Origin: Chrysogorgia sp. JL179-B06
Taxonomy: Eukaryota > Cnidaria > Anthozoa > Scleralcyonacea > Chrysogorgiidae
Assembly (NCBI GenBank): GCA_035772405.1
Contig: JAYKKM010000224.1
Span: 2,590,001-2,654,000, forward strand
DNA length: 64,000 nt
Direction: 5' to 3'
Shown here: positions 44,938-55,899 of the stretch, one piece after another
Position numbering within the stretch: the first letter of the stretch is position 1
Layout of the letters: every line of letters begins with the position of its first letter
The notes under the pieces: generated by a model
Seen by the model: the letters and a program-made list of their open reading frames with translations, nothing else
The model's database searches: none
Told to the model about the DNA's origin: nothing
Made by a program: the position numbers and the translations under genes

Positions 44938-45606
44938 GTTTGAAGATGGTCACCAATATTAAGATTAATGTTGGGGTAAGTGCTAGGGTAAGTAATATAT
45001 AGGATTATTATTAGGGTTAGTATTAGGGTTAGTATTAGGGTTAGTCCCCTCGCAAGCGAGGTCGCGACACGAAAGGTGATAATCTCGCCTTTCTCACGAA
45101 AGGTTTGTATATATATATTTATATATTTATATATATATATATTTATATATTTAAGCAGAGCATGGTAGGACCAACTCCTTATAAGGAAGTAAATCGTTTT
45201 GGGTGATCCGTTTGAATCGGACAATATTTTTGCAACGCGAAGGGCGGCAATCTGACGAACTACATAAAGAGGTTTTTACGAAGGGTATACACGTTTGCGT
45301 AATATAATAGGTACGTGTGTTATGTATATAGACTCGCTAATTCCAAATCTGTTTTCAGATAACGTTCAAAATCTTATCGACAGAGACTACAAATACAAAT
45401 ACGCGATCTGGGCACTGCAGGGGACCATGGATGGGAAAAGAAACTCTAGGGGTAGGGTGGGGGGTAGTGGTAGAAAAGGCGAGCATTTCTAGTATTAGCG
45501 TTAATTATATTTTAGCTTTCTTGTACTTAGTTAATAACCCTAATACTAACCTTAAAACTAACGCTTACCCTAACATTAATCTTAATATTGGCGACCATCT
45601 TGAAAC
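44938..45606. mobile_element. 669 bp element with 43-bp inverted ends and telomere-like repeats
   Basis: GAAGATGGTCACCAATATTA and TAATATTGGCGACCATCTTG mark the ends (44,938-44,980 and 45,563-45,606). Just inside are TTAGGGTTAGTA units at the left and the complementary TAATACTAACCTTA at the right. A copy of the 47.4-47.9 kb repeat lies inside at 45,245-45,485. Confidence 0.65.
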
Positions 45607-45609
45607 ATA

Positions 45610-46410
45610 CCTCTTGTGAATACTAAAAAGTTCGCTCCGAAGACGACTAGGAACCATAGTCAATCAAGATATGGACTTACAGAAAGACAAGACAATGAAG
45701 AAGAAGTGCGAATCCAAGTGCAAGTGCATTTTACGTAAGTGACGTAAGAGGCATGATGACATCGCTTACTGTTCGCAAATCTTCCACTTGGCCTTGGCTT
45801 CGTAGGCAGTTGAACTCACCTATGATTTCTCTAAAGAAAACAAAAGAAAAGAAATTGTTAGTAAACTGAATTATTTTTGCACAATCGGCTTCAATTTTTT
45901 CCAAGGTTAAGTAGATTAGCATGTTTTCCAAGTTAATATCTACTGAATTCGTTGATTCATTCATAAGGTGGATTTTGTTATTTCACGGGATTATGTGAAT
46001 TCAGTAATATGCATGACAAAATTACTACATTCTGGTTGGTCAAAAAATGTGCAATTATTTTGTTAATAGCAGATGAGGGGTTGTCAGAAGTAATTTTGTC
46101 ATACATATAATAAACAAGTAATCACTAATCATGTGATTTTACTCGTACAATTAAGGATTATGTTGCGTCTTTTCTATTTTGTGTCGTAGTTGCGCTTCAA
46201 CTGACTCATTAAACAGGACCGGGGTATCTTTCGTTTAAACTTCTTTATCACCATTCGCTTCGACTAACAATTCTATTTATCTACTCAACGGACAACAGAA
46301 ACAGTTCCACGAACACGTTACCTACTCAACTCATATCAGCTCGTAGCTCTCCTCAACTACTACACAAAGTCCTAACTATATTATTTGGCGAAGGTAAGGT
46401 TATTGTAAAT
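45610..46410. other. no gene seen
   Basis: Short ORFs only; no repeat family recognised. Confidence 0.4.
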
Positions 46411-46414
46411 TACG

Positions 46415-46560
46415 ACTGTCGAATCATATACTTTCGAAAGCCAACCGAAAGCAGTTGCGAAAAATACAATTTCAAGGCCTTCGAAGTAAAAATTAAACCG
46501 CGACCCTGAATCTCTGGACCACAGCAACCGTTGCTATGACCTTAGCCACGAGTTCAGTAT
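46415..46560 (-). mobile_element. tRNA-derived SINE, family II, copy 3 (degenerate)
   Basis: The minus strand shares TTGTATTTTTCGCAACTG and TTTCGAAAGTATATGATTCG with copy 1. The B box is degraded (GCGGTTTAATTTTT). Confidence 0.6.
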
Positions 46561-46764
46561 ATATGGTAATGTAGGTGTAATGCCGGTGATAACATAACAG
46601 TGTGATAACACTTGTTTCCAATACGGTCCTTGCGGTTAAGTTGAAATAATCCAACATAGGTAGGTGAAATTTGATGTACAAATATATACTTAGTTAAGTC
46701 AAGTACTCGGTACAATAAATGGAGCAGCAGGTTTGAATGGTTATCGCACTATGTATGGTGGCTC

Positions 46765-47103
46765 GATAGTCTAAATCATGAGAAAATAATTTTTCCCCAT
46801 AACAAGTTTTGTAATACAGATCTGAGCTTTATATTGGTTCATTGCATAGCTCTAGCGGTGGTCTTAAAACGTTTCACACTTATATCTAGAGAAATTGTGT
46901 TTACGATAAGCGGCAGATTTTATGCAAATTAGTTTTCTGGATTTATTGGAAACACAATTTCTCCACTCGGGTAAACGTTGAGAGTATAAAATATTTCAGT
47001 ACACACGACCACCACTAGAGCTATGCAAAGAACCACGATGATTCTCAGATCTGCATTACAAACATTTGCGGAAAAATGCAATTTCCCATGATTTACACTA
47101 TCT
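46765..47103. mobile_element. 339 bp foldback MITE
   Basis: Ends GATAGTCTAAATCATGAGAA and the inverted CATGATTTACACTATC. Paired internal blocks include GCATAGCTCTAGCGGTGGTC with GACCACCACTAGAGCTATGC. No target duplication assigned. Confidence 0.75.
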
Positions 47104-47204
47104 TAATCAGTTGAATAAAGGCTAAACACTTCAACTGAAACAATGAATTGTGGGTGTGTCATGAGATAATTTTATAGTTTGAATAACAAAAGTTATAATC
47201 CCCT

Positions 47205-48005
47205 CGCCCGGCGCGAAGCGCCGGCCGAAGGCCGAAGGCCTGAGGGTGCTAATATCGACCGGCGTTTAGTCCCTTATGCCGTTCCTAGATCTAGGATCTG
47301 TTTATAGGTATATATACATATGATCAACCGTCCTCATGCGCGGGATCGGAAAATGTGGCACTGGTAACTAGATACTCAGATTAAATTGAACCGTCACAAG
47401 AGACATAGTTTTTTGAGGAAATAGAAATCCGAGTCCGAGTATGTATTTTGACTCGCTAATTCCAAATCTGTTTTCAGAATTGAAAACGGTTATATATTGA
47501 TCGAGATTATCATAGCCGACCAAGCCCGGACTAATTTCTAAGTACATAAACCATTTTTACGAAGGGTATTCACGTTCTCGTAATATAGTAGACACATATG
47601 TGATGTATTTTGACTCGCTAATTCCAAATCTGTTTTCAGAATTGAAAACGGTTAAATATTGATCGAGATAACGTTCAAAATAATATACGATAAAGTGACC
47701 AGTTTATAATCGACTAATTTCTAAGTACATAAACCGTTTTTACGAAGGGTACTCACGTTCTCGTAATATAGTAAACGCGTATGTTATTTATGTTGACTCG
47801 CTAATTCCAAATCTGTTTTCAGAGTTTAAATCGGTTAAATATTGGCCGAGATAACGTTCAAACATTTCTTCGACGAAACGGGCTTTTGGAAATTGTGAAT
47901 TTTTGCAAAACAGAAATACACGGCCACGGCGTGCGAGGTCTGGGCACCATGGATGGAGAAATTCCGTAGGGGGGGGGGGGGGTAGAAAAGGCGGGCGAGG
48001 GGATT
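47205..48005. repeat. 161-182 bp tandem repeat, three units
   Basis: TTTTGACTCGCTAATTCCAA starts units at about 47,446, 47,608 and 47,790. Units contain CTGTTTTCAGAATTGAAAAC and CATAAACCATTTTTACGAAG. CCCCTCGCCCG at 47,211 and CGGGCGAGGGG at 47,992 are inverted and may be element ends. Confidence 0.75.
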
Positions 48006-48039
48006 ATTGCGAATTCGTATTTCTAGTTATACAAATATT

Positions 48040-48147
48040 TACTTGCTAAACTTTTTCTTTTTCTTCTGCTTGGCATGCTCTCGCTCTTTTATGGTCGACA
48101 TCGAGTAATGTCTGTGAGGTGGAACTTCTGGTGGAATTGGGCTGCCT
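48040..48147 (-). CDS. terminal coding exon of an unidentified gene
   Basis: A strong acceptor (TTTTGTTTCGTGTTTCAG|GC) is followed by S-P-I-P-P-E-V-P-P-H-R-H-Y-S-M-S-T-I-K-E-R-E-H-A-K-Q and a poly-Lys end K-K-K-K-K-F-S-K with stop at 48,040. Composition and splice site look like a genuine last exon of a minus-strand gene. The upstream exons are not recognisable within the window; the next 2.5 kb upstream is minisatellite. Confidence 0.45.
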
Positions 48148-48257
48148 GAAACACGAAACAAAAAATATATATAGATACATATAATAAATAGATACAGCTG
48201 AACCTTCGTTGAGTGACACCACCGGTAAATGGACATGACACCTCCTTAGCGGAAACG

Positions 48258-49615
48258 CTAAATCACATACAACCACTAGATGTTTAACCTCCCATAATCA
48301 GACACCACCCATAATGAGACACCTCCCACAATCAGATACCTCCCATAATAAGACACCTCCAATAATCAGACATCTCTAATAATCATACACCACCCATAAT
48401 CAGACTCCTCCCATAATCAGACACCTCCAATAATCAGACACCTCCCATAATCAGACACCTCAAACAATCAGACACCTCCCATAATCGACACACCTCCCCT
48501 AATCAGATACCTCCCCTAATCACACCTCCCATAATCAGACACCTCCCATAATCAGACACCTCCGTTAATCAGACACCTCCCATAATCAGATACCTCCCAT
48601 AAGCGACACACCTCCCATAATCAGACACCTCCAATAATCAGACACCTCCCATAATCAGACAACTCCCATAATCAGACAACTCCCATAATCAGACACCTCC
48701 CATAATCAGACACCTCCCATAATCAAACACCTCCCATAATCAGACACCTCCCATAATCAGACACCTCTGTTAATCAGACACCTCCCATAATCAGATACCT
48801 CCCATAAGCGACACACCTCCCATAATCAGACAACTCCCATAATCAGACAACTCCCATAATCAGATACCTCCCATAATCAGACACCTCCAATAATCAGACA
48901 ACTCCCATAATGAGACACCTCCCATAATGAGACACCTCCCATAATCAGACAACTCCCATAATGAGACACCTCCCATAATCAGACACCTCCAATAATCAGA
49001 TACCTCCCATAATCAGACACCTCCCATAATCAGACAACTCCCATAATCAGACACCTCCCATAATCGACACACCTCCCATAATCAGACACCTCCAATAATC
49101 AGACACCTCCAATAATCAGACACCTCCCATAATCAGACACCTCCCATAATCGACACACCTCCCATAAGCAGACACCTCCCATAAGCAGACACCTCACCTA
49201 ATCAGACACCTCCAATAATCAGACACCTCCCATAATCAGACACCTCTCATAATCAGACTCCTCCCATAATCAGACACCTCCAATAATCAGATACCTCCCA
49301 TAATCAGACACCTCCCATAATCAGACAACTCCCATAATCAGACACCTCCCATAATCGACACACCTCCCATAATCAGACACCTCCAATAATCAGACACCTC
49401 CAATAATCAGACACCTCCCATAATCAGACACCTCCCATAATCGACACACCTCCCATAAGCAGACACCTCCCATAAGCAGACACCTCACCTAATCAGACAC
49501 CTCCAATAATCAGACACCTCCCATAATCAGACACCTCTCATAATCAGACTCCTCCAATAGTCAGACACCTCCCCTAAGCAGACACCTTCCATAATCGGGA
49601 CACCTCCCATAATCA
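48258..49615. repeat. 17-bp minisatellite array, forward
   Basis: About 78 units of CATAATCAGACACCTCC with variants AATAATCAG, CATAAGCAG and CATAATCGACACA. A higher-order duplication is visible: 48,975-49,260 and 49,275-49,550 share the same order of variants. Confidence 0.95.
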
Positions 49616-49915
49616 ATACTTTCGACAACTGATACATTTTGCCATCTTAAAAGATTAAAAACAGATAGTCTCTGTCATCCGTAGTAAAACTAAATATCGT
49701 GGTGCCAGAAACTGGTTCCGAAGGTGGATTACAGGTTTCAGTGTAAATGACGGGAAACCATACTTGCTTGATAGATGAAACCTTCAAATGGTGCATGCAA
49801 TTGTACATTAAAAACCATAAGAATTAAGCTAAGAATTGACCTTAAACTGATTATTATTATTGTTGCAAGTTTAGTCAAATCTCGTGTTAGTGGACACCCG
49901 TGTATGGGAGCTCAT
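49616..49915. other. spacer between the inverted minisatellite arrays
   Basis: About 300 bp of unique sequence. Its right end, TCTCGTGTTAGTGGACACC (49,872-49,890), may be the end of the element carrying the arrays. Confidence 0.5.
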
Positions 49916-49924
49916 TTAAGTGTC

Positions 49925-50630
49925 CTCTTATGGGAGGTGTCTGATTATGGAAGGTGTCTGATTATGGTAGGTGTGTGATTATTGGAGGTGTCTGATTATG
50001 GGAGGTATGTGATTATGGGAGGTGTCTGATTATGGGGGGTGTCTGATTATTGGAGGTATCTGATTATTGGAGGTATCTGATTATGGGAGGTGTCTGATTA
50101 TGGGAGGTGTCTGATTGTTGGAGGTATCTGATTATGGGAGGTGTCTGATTATGGGAGGTGTCTGATTATTGGAGGTATCTGATTATGGGAGGTGTCTGAT
50201 TATGGGAGGTGTCTGATTATGGGAGGTATCTGATTATGGGAGGTGTCCGGTTATGGAAGGTGTCTGATTATGGTAGGTGTTTGATTATGGGAGGTGTCTG
50301 ATTATGAGAGGTGTCTGATTATGAGAGGTGTGTGATTACGAGAGGTGTGTGATTATGAGAGGTGTCTGATTATGGGAGGTGTCTGATTATGGGAGGTGTC
50401 TGATTATGGGAGGTGTCTGATTATGAGAGGTGTGTGATTACGAGAGGTGTGTGATTATGGGAGGTGTGATTATGGAAGGTGTCTGATTATGGTAGGTGTC
50501 TGATTATGGGAGGTGTGTGATTATGGGAGGTGTCTGATTATGGACATTATGGGAGGTGTTTGATTATGGAAGGTGTCTGATTATGGAAGGTGTCTGATTG
50601 GAGGGTGTCTGATTATGAGAGGTGTGTATG
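49925..50630. repeat. 17-bp minisatellite array, inverted
   Basis: About 41 units of GGAGGTGTCTGATTATG, the reverse complement of the 48.3-49.6 kb unit. Variants GAGAGGTGTGTGATTA are private to this arm. Confidence 0.95.
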
Positions 50631-50662
50631 ACAGAAACTAGATAGCGGAAATGGTCTCTCTG

Positions 50663-50794
50663 CTTTTATCGCGCAATCGACTTTACTATTTGATCGCTTT
50701 CTTTTGAATTGTGAAACCTCGACAGGAACGGATCCGGTCGAGAGCTCACAATTCAAAAGAAAGCGATCGAATAAGTTCGATCGCGCGATAAAAA
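50663..50794. repeat. foldback repeat with TTTTATCGCGC ends
   Basis: TTTTATCGCGCAATCGA and TCGATCGCGCGATAAAA, then TTTGATCGCTTTCTTTTGAA with its complement, form a hairpin with an offset loop. Confidence 0.75.
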
Positions 50795-50799
50795 GCACT

Positions 50800-51275
50800 G
50801 AATGGAAATCCGCCTTTAGAGGCCGGTGAACTGCGTTAGAATGTATTAATTTTAAAACAGTTCTTGTGCGAACTCCAACAATCCTTTGCCAATCATGATG
50901 GATTAAACCTTTTGTAAAATTTATAACCATGAATAAATCGTTATTTAATTTACAATAATATTGCGAGATCGAAAAAAGGGCGACATAACTAAGGCAATCA
51001 ATCGTCCGCATCTCTTTTGACCAATGTTGTTGACAAATGGCTATCGCGAGCGTCCAAGTGTCTTTTAACATGGAGGAAAGCAGCCCATGCTTAGAGGGTG
51101 ACCCAAGTTAACTTTTATAGAGCGTTCATGTGAAAGAAAGTGGTCTCTGCTAGCAGGATTGCCCTCTAGCGGAAGCCAACTTTCAACAAAACATGTTATA
51201 TAGCGTTGCCATGAAAACAGGTTGTCTAACCCCATAGGGGTGCGAGATTCGTGAAGACAGCTACGACGTTGTGTT
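50800..51275. other. no gene supported
   Basis: A minus ORF (50,613-51,071) spans the neighbouring hairpin and is probably not coding. Confidence 0.4.
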
Positions 51276-51283
51276 AATATACA

Positions 51284-51830
51284 CAGGGTTCATACAGGTT
51301 AGAAGGGGAAAATTTAACGACTTTTCAAGGACTTTCAAGGCCATATATCAGGAAATGCAAGGATCAAATGGTTGAAGGAGGCTTTGAAAAGCAGTGGAAA
51401 ATCACGAAAAATGGAAAACTGTTACTTATAGTTATACTTGCCATCAAGGAAGATGAACGTCATCAAGGAAGATGAACGTCATCAAGGAAGATGAACGTCA
51501 TCAAGGAAGATGAACGTCATTAAGGAAGATGAACGTCATCAAGGAAGATGAACGTCATCAAGGAAGATGAACGTCATCAAGGAAGATGAACGTCATCAAG
51601 GAAGATGAACGTCATCAAGGAAGATGAACGTCATCAAGGAAGATGAACGTCATCAAGGAAGCGAACTCGCGCAGATGCAGACAAAATTCTCTTTTTCAGA
51701 AAATGTCATAAAAATTAAATTATTCAAGGACTTTCAAGCATTCTTCATAAATTCAAGAACTTTCAAGTCCTTGAATTATTTTTTCAAATTCAAGTACTTT
51801 CAAGGACATTCAAGTTCTGTACGAACCATG
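51284..51830. mobile_element. hAT-like element with 19-bp minisatellite
   Basis: CAGGGTTCATACAG (51,284) and CTGTACGAACCATG (ending 51,830) are near-perfect TIRs. Subterminal TTCAAGGACTTTCAAG motifs are inverted at the two ends. TATACA occurs beside both ends as a possible partial duplication. Contains about eleven units of GATGAACGTCATCAAGGAA (51,442-51,660). Confidence 0.7.
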
Positions 51831-51839
51831 TATACATCG

Positions 51840-52240
51840 TTTTCTGGGTATACTACAAAGCCGTTCTTCATACGCAAGCTCTGATTGGCCAGTAGTCGTG
51901 TTTAGATAGGAATATATAAACAAGGAATTTTCCCGCCTTTTTTGAAGTCTGCCTTTTATTTTATAAAATAAATATAAAATGGTTTTCTATGTTTATATAC
52001 TGTGATATAAATACTATAGCTCGTATATTTTTGTTACGCTTTTCAACAGCCCGCGTGGTTATATCAGTATTTAAACATGGAAACCCATCCTTCATGTCGT
52101 ACTCTTGTCGTAGCGAAGTTGGCCATAACAACTGGTTATGTTATGCAAATGTCGAAACGATTTACATATTCAGATCTTTAGAAATATATTGTTTTCAAAA
52201 TATGCAGATGTTTATAAATTAGCATAGCATGACCAGTTGC
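51840..52240. other. no gene seen
   Basis: AT-rich with short ORFs only. Confidence 0.4.
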
Positions 52241-52246
52241 AACGGC

Positions 52247-52722
52247 CAGCCGTTCTTAGTGTCGGTCGTATTATCCCTCCCCACTAACGGCTGCTTACTG
52301 CAGCGCGACATTCCATTCAAATTGTATTAGCTCGGCAATCAGGAAACAGCCATGATTGAAAAACATCCACGTTCAACATGTTGCGGTTCTTCCTCGCTTT
52401 CAACATCGCTTATGCTAACGTGCTTTGATACCTAAATCCCTGAGGTTCTTGACTTGTTCAACAATGAGGTTCACCAACGACGAGACAACGACGACGATAT
52501 GTCCTTGTTGGTGGAACAGGTAATCGAAGATCTAGGGTAAAGCTTGAAAAACCAGCGATTTACCGAATCATTTTGTTTTGGTAATTATAAATTCTGGCGA
52601 GCTCTAGTTCCCGATTTTGGTACTAGAGCAGTGATTGGCTATTTATTTGGAATGGAATGTCGCGCTGCAGTAAGCAGCCGTTAGTGGGGAGGGAGAATAC
52701 GACCGACACTAAGAACGGCTGC
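52247..52722. mobile_element. 476 bp element with 72-bp inverted ends
   Basis: GCCGTTCTTAGTGTCGGTCG and GAATGTCGCGCTGCAGTAAG mark the arms (52,247-52,318 and 52,651-52,722), about 95 percent paired. The interior carries an AACGACGAGACAACGACGAC stretch. No target duplication found. Confidence 0.8.
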
Positions 52723-52823
52723 GAAGGAGACTACTGTACTCATAGCTGCTTCGTCAATTGTCCCACCCTTCCATTCCCCTAACAAAATATCATATTGTGT
52801 GACCTTTTCCGAAGATGGCGCCC

Positions 52824-52921
52824 AGTACGTCACTGTCGGCTTCGGTCGACCTTCGGAAGACCATAAAAAGGAGTAGGATTAGGATTGCACTGTTGGTTTC
52901 CGAAGCCGACAGTGACGTACT
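52824..52921. repeat. 98 bp foldback with 22-bp perfect ends
   Basis: AGTACGTCACTGTCGGCTTC at 52,824-52,845 and its complement at 52,900-52,921. Confidence 0.9.
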
Positions 52922-53173
52922 CATCCCATCTAACCTCTTCCCCTTCCCGTGATCACTACGACATGTGCCGAATGTCGAGGTTATCTCTTCCGCTTACTGA
53001 CAAATAATTGTTTTAGTAATATAAAATAGTTACTTGCTCAATTGGAATTCAAGCTATCACTTGCGAGATGTTAAACTTTTCTCGATATTACGTCCGGCCT
53101 ATCCACAAAAGTATGGGCCCCCAGTATGGCCGGCAATACATCAAATAAACTAAGCACCCATTCTCGACGGCAC

Positions 53174-53634
53174 TTGAAAGGGAACTGTCAATCACTCATA
53201 ACTTGTGTTTATATGAAAGGTCTTACTCTAAAAAGTATCAGCGCAAAGTATTTTGATGTCATTCTTTTTCGTTCCCGATATATAAGCAGTAAAACAGGTC
53301 GGAAATTGCATATAGGCGTCCGTTGGCGCGTACACTCAGCGGTCTCTCGAGTGTGATGTCACCTGAATGCTTCGATTGCCTTGGCCATGGGTTTTTTGGT
53401 CAGTCTACGATTAGTCATTCTTCGTAATTTCTTTGCTCGGTTTTTACCATCATTATTTGTATTTCGCTTGTATCTGTTACTGGCTAGACCCGTCTCAAGG
53501 TAATCGAAGCACTCAAGTGACGTCACACGCGAGAGACCGCTGAGTTACGCGCCCACTGGAAAGGCAAAGATGGCGAACTCCTATATGCGTTTTGTAGTAA
53601 GACATTTCATATAAACACAAGTACTTCCCCTTAA
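53174..53634. mobile_element. TTAA-type MITE (family F)
   Basis: Left end TTGAAAGGGAACT (TTAA mutated to TTGA) and right end CCCCTTAA. Arms pair over ACTTGTGTTTATATGAAAGG with TTCATATAAACACAAGTA and over CAGCGGTCTCTCG with GAGAGACCGCTGAG. Confidence 0.7.
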
Positions 53635-53654
53635 ACTACAAAAGTACACAGTAT

Positions 53655-53789
53655 TACAATATATAGACGATACATGGGCGATCGTCAAGCTCATATCCTC
53701 AGAAAAATGATTCTGAGTCCCGAACAGGAATCGAACCTGTAACCTTCTGATTGCCGATGAGACGCTTTAACCATTGAGTCACCGAGACT
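53655..53789 (-). mobile_element. SINE family I, minus copy with tRNA-like head
   Basis: A 74-nt tRNA-like head at 53,716-53,789 has a fully paired acceptor (AGTCTCG/CGGGACT), a T arm ACAGG/CCTGT and a B box GGTTCGATTCC. The anticodon stem has a mismatch and position 33 is C, not T, so it is not a functional tRNA. The tail TCAGAATCATTTTTCTGAGG follows. Confidence 0.7.
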
Positions 53790-53942
53790 CAGATGGAGAG
53801 CGAAGGTTACAATGATGTACTGGTTCGATTCCTGTCCGGGACTCAGAATCATTTTTCTGAGGATACCCCATGTATCGCCCATGTATCGTCTGTCTACTCC
53901 AAGCTCTCCCACATTCACTAGCAGCAGTGTATATATTAACAC
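53790..53942 (+). mobile_element. SINE family I, plus copy
   Basis: Truncated tRNA part with a B box GGTTCGATTCC, then CAGAATCATTTTTCTGAGG and the body CTGTCTACTCCAAGCTCTCC ending TATATATTAACAC. It lies head to head with the minus copy. Confidence 0.75.
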
Positions 53943-54119
53943 ATTACAACATATGGTAATAATTATGTGCAATTACTGGTCTTTTATTATTTAAAAAAAA
54001 TTACATCGAATAACCAAAAATATACAAAATCATTTACACCTTAAGCTGATGATAATTAAATATATGCACAAATTCTATAACATGGTTTTAACTAGCTCAA
54101 CGCCAAATTATATTAGTTA

Positions 54120-54237
54120 GGCCCATTTCATACGTCGAAATTCACTAGTTCAGTTCAATACAAACGAGCGTAACCTTTTGTTCAAACTCATTTGCATTGA
54201 TTTTGGTTCATGTGAAGTTCGATGTTTGAAACGAGCC
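54120..54237. mobile_element. Harbinger-like MITE, diverged copy
   Basis: GGCCCATTTCATACGTCGAA and TTCGATGTTTGAAACGAGCC resemble the ends of the 43.1 kb element. Flanks TTA and TTG. Confidence 0.6.
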
Positions 54238-54239
54238 TT

Positions 54240-55245
54240 GATATCCCGGCTATAGACTCTGCGGCTATACAACTTCGGGGGGAGGCGGGGAATACATCGT
54301 AAGTGTAGATATGTAAGCGGTTTAAAGAGTCAAACTTAAGTTTAGGCTTTTTATATATTTATAATGTTTGGAACATTCTGATAAAATTCGCTTAACATCA
54401 TCATCAGCTAAAGTCTAATCTTCACGCCTTTTCCGGACGTTACAAACGAGATAATTGTTCTGTTGAGATAATTGAGAAAATTAAGTTTTCCTAAAGTAAT
54501 GAGGAATGATAATTTAAAGTTCTTTCATATCTCACGTCGTTCTTGAGATATTTAGACTTATGTGATATGCAAATGGAGTAGCCTATGACGTCAAGATGTT
54601 TCTAGATTTTATAAAAATTAAGAAATTAGAAATAGTAAATTAATTTGGGATCGCTATTCCGATATAATGATGTTAGGTGTCACGAAGTGTCGTACTGTGT
54701 AAAGTTTCAAGTGATTCCGTTGAATAATCTCAACGTCATAGGTTAACAACGACTCTAAATTACCATATCTAGTCATTTTCGGAGTGCATTTAAATAAGAC
54801 AAATTTAATTTTCATTTCCTAGGCACTTTAAAGCACAGAGCAAACTCTCTACGTATTTCGCTATTAAATCACTATGCGATGTCTTTGCATTATCGCTGGG
54901 ATGACGTCACTTCCTGTGAGTACTAAACCGAGGAATGAAGATGAAACTGTAGCTGCTGATAATATAAAGCAATTTTTTTATCAGAAAGTACCAAAGGTTA
55001 TAGTAAAAAAACAACAAACATGAGATAGGCTATTTAAAACCACTACATATAATTTCTCTTTAAATTTAGCAAGATAACATTGTAGCTTGTCACCTTTAAA
55101 TATAAAGGCCTATAACCGGGGCCTTATATTCCGGGAGAAAATAACCGGCTAGAATTTTTGACCGTAAGCCTATAACCGCAGAACTTTGATTATTACCATA
55201 ATGCCAACATTCCATATAAAAATAATAGTGTTTAGGTTTTCTTGC
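54240..55245. other. mixed MITE remnants; no gene seen
   Basis: GAGATATTTAGACTTATGTG and TGATATGCAAATGGAGTA (54,550-54,590) resemble family D interiors, and TAGGCACTTTAA at about 54,820 looks like a right end. TATAACCGGGGCCTTATATTCC (55,112) is unassigned. Confidence 0.45.
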
Positions 55246-55248
55246 CAC

Positions 55249-55799
55249 TTAAAGGTATATGGCAATATAAATTAACTTTGTCTCATTTGAAAGAACTCGT
55301 AAAATGGTATAAGAAGACCTTTTAAAATGGTATAAGAAGACAATTTTTCTGTATATTTCTTGGTTTTTGAAATATTTCAGATAATTATGACAAAAGACAG
55401 TCTACAATCCGCCATCTTGTTGTAATATTTGACCTAATTAAAGGAAATTGGTGACGTCACAAGCAGGGTAAACCTGATGAAACTACTCCATAGGTGACCG
55501 AATTTCTGCGGAAGGCTTTTTAAAATGTTGTGGGCCATTTAAAATGGAAATAGTGCAACATAATCGAGTTTCTGGCTCATAATGTCGTAAGGTTGGCAAG
55601 ATAAAAATTTCACTTTACCCTACTTATGACGTCACATGCATATCGAAAATAATTCCAAGATGGCGGACAGCACGCTGTCTTTCGTCAAATTATTTCGAAA
55701 ACCAAAAAAGATAAGGGAAAATTGTAAAAGGTCTTGTTATACCATTTCACGAGTTCTTTCAAATGAGACAAAGTTAATTTATATTGCCATACCCTTTAA
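55249..55799. mobile_element. TTAA-flanked MITE, family E
   Basis: Begins TTAAAGGTATATGGCAATAT and ends ATATTGCCATACCCTTTAA. Arms pair over ACTTTGTCTCATTTGAAAGA. TTAA at 55,249-55,252 and 55,796-55,799. Confidence 0.85.
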
Positions 55800-55899
55800 A
55801 AGCTCATTTTTTATTCAAGGTTAAAAATCAACAGCAATTATCCTTACTATATTTACAACTCTTCCTTATCTTGAAATATTAAAGTGAAGTGAATTGTTG

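Noticed and set aside
48258..50630. CRISPR-like repeat array
   Set aside because: Units are contiguous 17-mers without unique spacers and the genome is eukaryotic; it is a minisatellite.
50613..51071. 152-codon minus ORF
   Set aside because: Its C-terminal third is one arm and loop of a hairpin repeat, and the rest matches no family.
53716..53789. functional tRNA gene (anticodon GGC by position)
   Set aside because: Anticodon stem mismatch and C at position 33; followed by a SINE tail shared with other copies.
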